Below are positions 25,655 to 31,261 of a DNA stretch of 31,261 nt, piece after piece. Each line of letters opens with the position of its first letter. Position 1 is the stretch's first letter. A model generated the notes under the pieces. The model searched no databases, was not told the origin of the DNA, and saw nothing but the letters and a program-made list of their open reading frames with translations. This DNA is from CAYXWM01 sp964468805. GTDB lineage: Bacteria; Bacillota; Clostridia; Lachnospirales; WRBF01. The position numbers were made by a program, and so were the translations under genes. The stretch is from NCBI GenBank assembly GCA_964468805.1, contig CAYXWM010000031.1, forward strand, positions 1 to 31,261, read 5' to 3'.

Positions 25655-26518
25655 TTATCTGTAACGTTTTCTTTCCGTAAAGCTGACGGCTGTAATCAAA
25701 ACGCCGGCAATAAAGGTTAGATAATAAACTATATCGCTGAGATTAAGCACACCCTTGGAAAAGTTATAATATCTCACCGGCAGAGACAGCCATCTGAAAA
25801 CCTTGCCAATTAAACCGTCAAAAAGCAGCGGATTTGTAAAATAAGTAACTCCCACGCAAACCAATCCCAACACCAAAATCAAAGCCGCGGCACCGGGGTT
25901 ATAAGTACAAACATATATAAAGGCACTGAATATCAACAATGCAACTCCCAAAAACATCAGGGAAGCAAAGTGACCGGCAGGTAGGCTCGTAATCAGCGAA
26001 TCTACTATGAATATTAAAAATACAGCCACAAAGGTAATTACGCCGGCTATAATTTGGTTGTCGGTAAAGACGGAAATCAGCAATCCCACGGATACCAAGG
26101 CACCGCCAAACAATATAAAGCCCAAAAAAGCACAGGCGGTCTTGTCCAAGGCTACCTCACCGAAAAACGTCATAATTAAGGGGTAAAGCATGGTTGCCAC
26201 CAAAGAAATAAGCAATAAAGCAAAGGCTGCTAAATATTTACCCAGGACGATTTTCCAAAGGGGTAACGGTGAGGTAAAAAGCAGCTGGTCTGTTTTCAGC
26301 TTTACTTCTTCAGGAAAAAGCCTCATGGTAATAAGGGGTATCATAATAAGATACAGTATGGAAGTCTGTGCTATGGTTGCACTGTAATCGGAATAACCGG
26401 AATAAATATTTATTTGGGTAAAAAACAGCCCTGTAACCGCAAGATATATGGCTATGACTATATACCCGGTCATGGTAATGAAATAGGACTGCAACTCTTT
26501 TTTGAATATAGCCCTCAT
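25655..26518 (-). CDS. ABC-2 type permease, GldF-like
   Basis: The 287-residue integral membrane protein opens MRAIFKKELQSYF, a cytosolic start typical of ABC-2 permeases, followed by six hydrophobic segments (first at about 15-35; the last ends before the final ERKRYR). The stretch MRLFPEEVKLKTDQLLFTSPLPLWKIVLGKYLAA (here cut to RLFPEEVKLKT...SPLPLWKIVLGKY) is the conserved cytosolic loop that contacts the ATPase in this GldF/DUF family. The ATG overlaps the ATPase stop by four bases (ATGA), a sign of translational coupling. Substrate unknown. Confidence 0.88.
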   Translation of the reverse strand: MRAIFKKELQSYFITMTGYIVIAIYLAVTGLFFTQINIYSGYSDYSATIAQTSILYLIMIPLITMRLFPEEVKLKTDQLLFTSPLPLWKIVLGKYLAAFALLLISLVATMLYPLIMTFFGEVALDKTACAFLGFILFGGALVSVGLLISVFTDNQIIAGVITFVAVFLIFIVDSLITSLPAGHFASLMFLGVALLIFSAFIYVCTYNPGAAALILVLGLVCVGVTYFTNPLLFDGLIGKVFRWLSLPVRYYNFSKGVLNLSDIVYYLTFIAGVLITAVSFTERKRYR

Positions 26519-27504
26519 TGCTCCTCAACTCCTTTTTCCGGGGTATTTTCCTCAGCCGAAGCCTCGGTTTCACTGTCGGTTAATTGCAGGAACATATCCT
26601 CCAAAGAAAAATCCTTGGATTTCATCAACAATATGGGTATCTTGTTTTCCACGGCACAGTTAAAAATGTCCTCTCTTATATCCTGCTCCTTGCCCTCCAG
26701 CAACAACTCCACGGTTCCGGGTTCTATAGACGACAGGACTTTTAATTCCTGCAAAGGAATTTTCTCAAAAGCGGACCTTGCTTGAGCCTCCGTTGATTTT
26801 ACCCTTATTTGCATACGGTTACCGGTATTTAGGCTTCTTGTGAGACCCTCCATGGTATCCTGTGCAATTATGTCTCCCTTGTTTATAATAATTACCCTGT
26901 CACTGATTGCTCCTACTTGGGCCAGGTTATGAGAGCTGAAAATCACAGAATGCTCCTTGCCCAGATTCAAGATTAATTCCTGTATTTCTTTTATTTGCTT
27001 GGGGTCAAGACCGGTGGTTGGTTCGTCCAAAATAAGCACCTTGGGATTTCCTATAAGTGCTTGGGCTATACCCACCCGCTGTCTGTAACCCTTTGAAAGA
27101 TTTTTTATAAGCCAACGGGATACTTGGGATATATCCACCTGTTCTTTGATTTTATCCAATTCGGCTCTTTTATTTTGTTTTCTGTCGCCCTTGCCGGTCT
27201 TGATTTCCCAAACAAAACTCAAGTATTCGTCTACTTTCATATCCGGGTAAAGGGGCGGCGTATCCGGCAGGTATCCTATACGTTTTTTTGCCTGTTCCGG
27301 CATGGTTTTAATGTCGAATCCATCTATATAAACTTCACCGCAAGTAGCGGAGATATAGCCCGTGAGTATATTCATGGTTGTTGTTTTGCCGGCACCGTTA
27401 GGCCCCAAAAAACCCACAATTTCGCCCGGCTCGACACGAAAATCTATGCCGTTCAGTGCCTTATGATTACCGTAAAGCTTGGTTAATCCTTTTGCTTCAA
27501 GCAT
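26515..27504 (-). CDS. ABC transporter ATPase, GldA/CcmA-like
   Basis: The 329-residue ATPase has Walker A GPNGAGKT (34-41), signature LSKGYRQR (136-143), Walker B LILDEPTTGLD (157-167) and the H-loop SSHN. A C-terminal region of about 110 residues (from 215) with the IRVKS-type regulatory fold follows, ending in an acidic tail ETEASAEENTPEKGVEEQ. GGAGGTG lies six bases before the ATG. It powers the permease encoded next. The Y in LSKGYRQR is typical of the GldA/NatA branch. Confidence 0.92.
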   Translation of the reverse strand: MLEAKGLTKLYGNHKALNGIDFRVEPGEIVGFLGPNGAGKTTTMNILTGYISATCGEVYIDGFDIKTMPEQAKKRIGYLPDTPPLYPDMKVDEYLSFVWEIKTGKGDRKQNKRAELDKIKEQVDISQVSRWLIKNLSKGYRQRVGIAQALIGNPKVLILDEPTTGLDPKQIKEIQELILNLGKEHSVIFSSHNLAQVGAISDRVIIINKGDIIAQDTMEGLTRSLNTGNRMQIRVKSTEAQARSAFEKIPLQELKVLSSIEPGTVELLLEGKEQDIREDIFNCAVENKIPILLMKSKDFSLEDMFLQLTDSETEASAEENTPEKGVEEQ

Positions 27505-27687
27505 TTTGCACCTCCGTATGGTGGTATTGTTCCGTTAACTATCTTTCTAAAATAGTTTTACCCCTACTCTAACATGGTTTAACAAACCGGAAATAAAGGC
27601 TTGTTTTGGAATATTATATTATTATTTTAAAATTAATTCAATGAGCAAAAACCTTCATTCCCGTCCAAAATTCCTTAAATATTGCCA

Positions 27688-27790
27688 TATACTTAATTGT
27701 ATAAGGAATAGTAATAAAAGCTATTCTTCGTAAACGGTTCCCTCTTGCGTTTTTATAAAAACAACACCGGTCGCTCACCACGGCGAATAT
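27688..27790. repeat. MITE-like element, copy B
   Basis: This 103-bp segment matches 12040-12141 closely along its length, beginning TATACTTAATT and including both hairpins (GAATAG/CTATTC and CGTAAACG/CGTTTTTAT) and CACCGGTCGCTCACCAC. Loop base changes (TTCGCTC to TTCCCTC) leave the stems intact. The right terminal repeat of copy A is missing. It lies in the 341-bp gap between the divergent ABC operon and the D-lactate dehydrogenase gene, which holds no gene. Confidence 0.65.
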
Positions 27791-27845
27791 TAAAACTCTG
27801 CCTGCAAATAATAAATCACACAAATACAAGAAAGCGGTGAAGTTC

Positions 27846-28832
27846 ATGAAAGTGGCTTTTTTTGATACTAAGCCTTATGACAGAGTCTGGTTTGACAGGC
27901 TAAAAGGCTCCATGAATATTAAATACCACGAATATAAGCTTAATTCCGATACGGCAGCCTTGACCAAGGATTGCTTTGCAGTAATTCCCTTTGTCAACGA
28001 TGATGTTGATGCAGAAACCATAGACAGGCTTTGCGAAAACGGCGTAAAGCTTATAGCCATGCGTTCGGCAGGTTACAATAACGTGGATTTAAAACATGCC
28101 AAGGGCAAAATTCGGGTGGTTAACGTACCCATGTATTCGCCTTATGCCGTTGCGGAATACACCATGGCTTTGCTTTTAAGCCTAAACCGAAAAATACACA
28201 AGGCTTATAACCGTACTCGTGAACATAATTTCAGTATAGAAGGGTTTGCCGGCTTCGACCTTTACGACAAGACCGTTGGAGTTATAGGTACGGGAAAAAT
28301 AGGACAATTATTTATAGACATATGCCGTGGGTTTAAAATGAATGTATTGGCTTATGACCCTTATCCCTTAAAAGACAGCGATATAAATTATGTTTCACTT
28401 GAAGAATTGCTGAAAAGCAGCCAAATAATCTCTCTCCACTGCCCTCTTACTTCGTCTACCCATCATATAATAAACCAAAAATCCATAGATATGATGCAAG
28501 ACGGTGCAATAATTCTAAACACTTCAAGAGGAGCGTTGGTAAACAGCGAAGACCTTTTGGACAGCATAAAATCCCGTAAAATCAGCGGAGTAGCCCTTGA
28601 CGTTTACGAGGAAGAAACCGAATTTTTCTTTGAGGATTATTCGGACAAAATTATTGATGACGATATTTTGACCACTCTTATTTCCATGCCCAATGTTATA
28701 GTAACCTCTCACCAAGCCTTTCTTACCGAGGAAGCTCTTAAAAAAATCGCCCAAGTTACTGTTGATAACATTAACAATTTTTTTAATGACGAAACGCTTG
28801 AAAACGAAGTCAGTTACAAAAAACAGCAGTAA
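27846..28832 (+). CDS. D-lactate dehydrogenase, 2-hydroxyacid dehydrogenase family
   Basis: The 328-residue protein reduces pyruvate to D-lactate with NADH (or a close 2-oxoacid). The NAD-binding GTGKIG (148-153) and catalytic Arg228 (NTSRGALVN), Glu257 (LDVYEEE) and His289 (SHQAF) have exactly the spacing of D-LDH, and the N-terminal RSAGYNNVD and the YSPYAVAEYTMALLL stretch fit LdhA/D-LDH better than phosphoglycerate dehydrogenase. I choose ATG 27846, with GCGGTGA nearby; GTG 27837 overlaps that site. It is transcribed alone, ending at the hairpin at 28920-28963. With rex and larBC nearby it points to lactate metabolism. Confidence 0.9.
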   Translation: MKVAFFDTKPYDRVWFDRLKGSMNIKYHEYKLNSDTAALTKDCFAVIPFVNDDVDAETIDRLCENGVKLIAMRSAGYNNVDLKHAKGKIRVVNVPMYSPYAVAEYTMALLLSLNRKIHKAYNRTREHNFSIEGFAGFDLYDKTVGVIGTGKIGQLFIDICRGFKMNVLAYDPYPLKDSDINYVSLEELLKSSQIISLHCPLTSSTHHIINQKSIDMMQDGAIILNTSRGALVNSEDLLDSIKSRKISGVALDVYEEETEFFFEDYSDKIIDDDILTTLISMPNVIVTSHQAFLTEEALKKIAQVTVDNINNFFNDETLENEVSYKKQQ

Positions 28833-28905
28833 TGTTGATTTTACGAGGTTTGATATGGGGTTTTCGGTAGCTTGATAAATATTTTTTCGGATGTTAAAAG
28901 GATTT

Positions 28906-29005
28906 AAAAACAAAAAAACAAACCCTGCAAACCGTAAGCTAAAAGCTTAAGTTTACAGGGTTTTTCATTAGAGGCACCAGCCGGATTTGAACCGGCGATA
29001 AAGGT
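28906..29005. repeat. Left direct repeat (att site) with displaced tRNA-Cys 3' end
   Basis: These 100 bases are repeated at 31144-31243 with a single difference (T28935 / C31173). 28972-29005 is the 3' part of tRNA-Cys (minus strand: T arm, acceptor 3' strand and half of the anticodon stem); the rest is the tRNA's downstream terminator. After 29005 the sequence departs from tRNA, so this is a displaced fragment left by integration. Confidence 0.88.
28920..28963. terminator. Bidirectional terminator in the left repeat
   Basis: AAACCCTGCAAAC / GTTTACAGGGTTT pairs over 13 bp with one mismatch, with an inner AAGCT/AGCTT stem, and has T runs on both strands. It can end the D-lactate dehydrogenase transcript (plus strand) and was originally the tRNA-Cys terminator (minus strand). 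Confidence 0.75.
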
Positions 29006-29082
29006 TTGTCTGCGGCCGGGTAGGTGGTGTTCGGTCATTTGGTGGCCTGGGGCTGTGTAATACCTGCTTTTCTGCAATAAAA

Positions 29083-29106
29083 AAGCCAACAAAAAATCAT
29101 TGGCTT
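29083..29106 (-). terminator. Terminator of the zinc-ribbon/TPR gene
   Basis: On the minus strand AAGCCAA, a 10-base loop, TTGGCTT and then TTTTATT form a hairpin terminator about 55 bases past the stop. Confidence 0.7.
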
Positions 29107-29160
29107 AAACAACAGAATTTGCCTATTCTTTTACTTTCCACTAGAAAGTCTATGGATTTT

Positions 29161-30423
29161 CTAATCCTGTATTGAAGTAACGACCCCATTTTCAAAATAT
29201 ACATACCTATAGCCCGAATATACCCATTGTTCCCGTGTACCATATTTAGTGGTTGTGCTGTTTATGTCAGAGGGGCTACCCCATGAGGAAGCTCTAACCT
29301 GTGATGCTGTCATGCCTATTTTGGGTCGAGAAGGTTCTTTTGTTTTAGGAACATTTGTGGAATCGCTTTTTTTAACATATGTATTATATTCTTCTCCCTT
29401 AAACCATGGTACTAAAATATCATTGTCGTATAAATATTCACCTTCAAGCAAATTACCGTCTTCATCAATCTTATAGATCATATCATTTACATTACTGCCA
29501 TTTTGCAGAGTGTTATCTTTAACAAAACAGTTGAATGTATAAACGTTTACTCCTCCGTCTATTCTAAATACACTAGCTACTTGTGGTCCTTTTATTATAA
29601 CATCGTGAATACTTCCGGACCAAGTCCCTTGGAAAGGTATAAGCACTTCAATGTCTGACAGATACTTAGCGGATTCCTCATAATCTGCAAGTCTTAAAAA
29701 CATTTCTTTTGCACTCTCAAGGTTGCCTTCTTTGTATTCTAAACAAGCAATAGAGTAATCACATTTCGTTATTAGTTTGGAACTATCTTTGTAGTTAATG
29801 ATATCCTCAAAAATGGATTTGGCTTCTTGAGGCTGTGATTTTATTAAACTACGAGCATACTCGTACATGCATTCAAGCACCATTTGTTCACTATCTTTGT
29901 AATGCTTAATGCTTTCAAAAATAGCTTTCGCCTCTATGGGTTTCGTTGTTATTAAGTTGAAAGCATAGGTGTATGTACTTTCAAGAGCAATTTGCCCACT
30001 ATCCTTATAATTACCTAAGGATTCGAAAACTTTTATTGCATCCTCATATTCTTTACCTTTTAAGTATTGAAAGCCTAGGTTATATCTCGATTCTCGTTCC
30101 GCTGACCAAATATAAATAACAATACATGTGCCGGCAATAATTAGCGGTGTGGAAATCAAAGCAATTATCCGCTTTCTTTTTCTAGTCGCCACCATTTTTT
30201 CTTGGGTTATTTGTTCTTTTTTTAACCTTGCTAGTTCCCTTTCAACCATTTCTGCTTCTGCTAAACGCTTAAGTTCGGCTTGTTCCTGTTTATCTCGTTC
30301 TTCCCTCTCTTTTTGCTCTAATTCCGCCTTAACCTTATCAGCAACGCCAAAACCGCAATTCGGACAACTAGCTGCTGAATCGCTAACTTCTTTCCCGCAT
30401 TCATGACATTTTATTAAAGCCAT
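29161..30423 (-). CDS. Zinc-ribbon protein with TPR-like repeats (island cargo)
   Basis: The 420-residue protein has an N-terminal zinc ribbon (Cys6, Cys9, Cys20, Cys23), a highly charged coiled coil (about 30-80), one membrane helix (about 85-106), four degenerate TPR-like repeats marked by the YKDS motif (140, 176, 212 and, as YEES, 249), and a C-terminal module with IGMTASQVRASSWGSPSDIN and GYRYVYFENG that is often found in clostridial and phage-borne proteins. It is the only intact gene in the tRNA-Cys element. AGAGGG precedes the ATG. Function unknown; the layout suggests a membrane-tethered sensor or scaffold with the repeats outside. Confidence 0.8.
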   Translation of the reverse strand: MALIKCHECGKEVSDSAASCPNCGFGVADKVKAELEQKEREERDKQEQAELKRLAEAEMVERELARLKKEQITQEKMVATRKRKRIIALISTPLIIAGTCIVIYIWSAERESRYNLGFQYLKGKEYEDAIKVFESLGNYKDSGQIALESTYTYAFNLITTKPIEAKAIFESIKHYKDSEQMVLECMYEYARSLIKSQPQEAKSIFEDIINYKDSSKLITKCDYSIACLEYKEGNLESAKEMFLRLADYEESAKYLSDIEVLIPFQGTWSGSIHDVIIKGPQVASVFRIDGGVNVYTFNCFVKDNTLQNGSNVNDMIYKIDEDGNLLEGEYLYDNDILVPWFKGEEYNTYVKKSDSTNVPKTKEPSRPKIGMTASQVRASSWGSPSDINSTTTKYGTREQWVYSGYRYVYFENGVVTSIQD

Positions 30424-30462
30424 AATTTAAACCCTCTTTACGCTTAATTGACATTTGTTATA

Positions 30463-30491
30463 AGTGTATCATATTTATAATGCCTCAGCAA
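30463..30491 (-). promoter_or_regulatory. Promoter of the zinc-ribbon/TPR gene
   Basis: On the minus strand TTGCTG (30491-30486), a 17-bp spacer and TACACT (30468-30463) with an upstream TG (extended -10, TGATACACT) lie 40 bases before the start codon. Confidence 0.45.
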
Positions 30492-30575
30492 TAAATTGAT
30501 GCAAGTTGTCTATGGTAAATGTTAATATTTATATGCCGGGCTTAAACTATAGACTTTCTTTCCATTCACGTTAGC

Positions 30576-30830
30576 TCATATTTTCAGGTACAAGTTAGAT
30601 TCACCTGTATCGGGGTTTATTGCCCTTCTCTTGGCGTCAACGTCTTGGCACACAGTAGATGTTCTGCTGTCTAAGGTGGCAAGGTATTCATATTTCGCAA
30701 TTCCCGCTTCTTTATAGGCCAATAATTCGCCTTGATTATAGAAATAATTTTTTTCCGTGCGAATTACACGCATTGCAAATAATTTTCCTGTTTGCATTAC
30801 ATCCTTCAATGCCTTGTCATTACGGCATTG
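30576..30830 (-). pseudogene. Phage minor head protein (SPP1 gp7-like) fragment
   Basis: The minus frame encodes VIRTEKNYFYNQGELLAYKEAG, then YEYLATLDSRTSTVCQDVDAKRR, the hallmark end of the SPP1 gp7/Mu F minor head protein core (RTE, then LATLDSRTS.CxxxDG). Those proteins are several hundred residues long; only about 80 remain, with no start of its own, and the frame is joined to recombinase sequence on the upstream side near 30830. It stops shortly after the motif. A deletion scar, not a working gene; the boundary is approximate. Confidence 0.75.
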
Positions 30831-30837
30831 CTTGACC

Positions 30838-31071
30838 CGGACAGAAGTTTCGTTACTAATAATAATTTGCCCTATATTGATTTCCACGAATTACGCCGGA
30901 CACGTCAGTATGCTCATAGTAGAGGTCATAGATGTGGCAACAGTTACCGAAAGGCTTGGCCACGGAACACTCATATTAACCTCAAATACATATGTACACG
31001 CAATTACTTCCAAAGATAAAGAAGCCATAGATAAATTAGAGAAAAAAATTCTTCAATATAATTTCAGCTAA
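30838..31071 (+). pseudogene. Tyrosine recombinase (phage integrase) C-terminal fragment, frameshifted
   Basis: Two plus-strand frames together give the end of an integrase catalytic domain: NNNLPYIDFHELRR up to 30899, then, after a frame change, HVSMLIVEVIDVATVTERLGHG...NTYVHAITSKDKEAIDKL to the stop at 31071. HxLR, LGH and the nucleophile Tyr (NTYVH) are present, but the first catalytic Arg and the N-terminal domains are gone. Compared with the usual LRHTH pattern, two bases (AC) appear to be lost near 30900-30903. It points toward the right att repeat, as integrases usually do. Confidence 0.82.
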
Positions 31072-31107
31072 ATTCATGGAGTGTTCGGAACTTTATTATT
31101 TTTTTAA

Positions 31108-31138
31108 CCCCAAAATAACCCCAAAATAACCCCAAATT
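31108..31138. repeat. 11-bp tandem repeats next to the right att site
   Basis: CCCCAAAATAA occurs twice in tandem (31108-31118, 31119-31129) followed by a partial third copy CCCCAAAT. Lying between the integrase end and the right repeat, they might be arm-type integrase sites. Confidence 0.45.
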
Positions 31139-31143
31139 CCCGA

Positions 31144-31243
31144 AAAAACAAAAAAACAAACCCTGCAAACCGCAAGCTAAAAGCTTAAGTTTACAGGGTT
31201 TTTCATTAGAGGCACCAGCCGGATTTGAACCGGCGATAAAGGT
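31144..31243. repeat. Right direct repeat (att site) of the tRNA-Cys element
   Basis: Same 100 bases as 28906-29005 with one difference. It contains the terminator hairpin at 31158-31201 (13-bp stem, one mismatch) and, from 31210, the tRNA-Cys 3' end, here continuous with the rest of the tRNA. Confidence 0.88.
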
Positions 31244-31261
31244 GTTGCAGACCTCTGCCTT
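31210..31261 (-). tRNA. tRNA-Cys (GCA), 5' part beyond window
   Basis: The minus strand reads GAGGT-CTGCAAC-ACCTT for the anticodon arm (anticodon GCA), then a T arm GCCGG-TTCAAAT-CCGGC and acceptor strand GGTGCC with discriminator T, as expected for tRNA-Cys. CCA is not encoded. The acceptor 5' strand and D arm lie outside the window. Its 3' half serves as the attachment site of the element to the left. Confidence 0.9.

Larger units (their letters stand above)
29006..31243. mobile_element. Decayed integrative element in tRNA-Cys
   Basis: About 2.2 kb lie between the two 100-bp direct repeats. The intact tRNA-Cys 3' end is on the right, the displaced copy on the left. Next to the right repeat is the C-terminal part of a tyrosine recombinase pointing at it, then a phage head-protein scrap, then one intact cargo gene. 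This is what a prophage or phage-like island looks like after a large internal deletion. It cannot move by itself. Confidence 0.8.

Noticed and set aside
29144..30562. Inverted AGAAAGTCTATGG / CTATAGACTTTCT flanking the zinc-ribbon/TPR gene, as ends of a transposable unit
   Set aside because: Only about 12 bases match, imperfectly, with no transposase or target duplication; likely chance.
30576..30887. Taking the whole 103-codon minus frame as an intact gene
   Set aside because: Its first 20 or so codons are antisense to the integrase fragment and only the rest matches phage head protein, so it is a chance join of remnants.

Overview
This is a chromosomal segment of an anaerobic, Gram-positive-type bacterium, most likely a member of Clostridia. 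The reasons are strong AGGAGG-type ribosome binding sites with several TTG/GTG starts, a soj/spo0J-type parAB pair followed by a DUF4446 gene, a Rex redox repressor, an S-layer (SLH) anchored spore-type GH18 protein, larB/larC, and AT-rich intergenic DNA. I cannot name the genus from sequence alone.

Layout. 1-1615 is the 5' part of a multidrug/lipid-type ABC exporter that runs off the left edge. 1737-9849 is an arginine biosynthesis locus: argG and argH on the minus strand, divergent from argC-argJ-argB-argD on the plus strand, with two back-to-back promoters between them. Together these cover glutamate/ornithine cycling and the last two steps to arginine; argF and carAB are not here. The argH product carries an extra C-terminal CYTH (triphosphate-tunnel) domain, the most striking protein architecture in the window. 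9902-11959 is a secreted GH18-SLH protein. 12490-14820 holds parA, parB and DUF4446. 15232-15871 holds a 50-residue peptide that is 38% methionine and a 155-residue partner. 15993-18441 holds a zinc-ribbon/Yip1-like membrane protein and a lipoprotein, then tgt (18561-19688) and a small XRE-type regulator. 20472-23573 is a rex-larB-larC cluster for making the nickel-pincer cofactor of lactate racemase. 24194-27504 is a three-gene GldA/F/G-like ABC transporter, and 27846-28832 a D-lactate dehydrogenase.

28906-31261 is a degraded integrated element in a tRNA-Cys gene. A 100-bp direct repeat (99/100 by hand count) holding the tRNA 3' end and its terminator flanks about 2.2 kb. Inside are a zinc-ribbon/TPR protein, a phage head-protein fragment and a frameshifted tyrosine-recombinase tail.

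The intergenic regions carry related small inverted-repeat elements: two clear copies of a hairpin-containing repeat (12.0 and 27.7 kb), a divergent composite copy (17.0 kb) that also shares sequence with an inverted-repeat array at 15.0 kb, and a separate 20-bp perfect palindrome between argG and argH. These repeats, the ArgH-CYTH fusion and the Met-rich gene pair are the parts least explained by known annotation.
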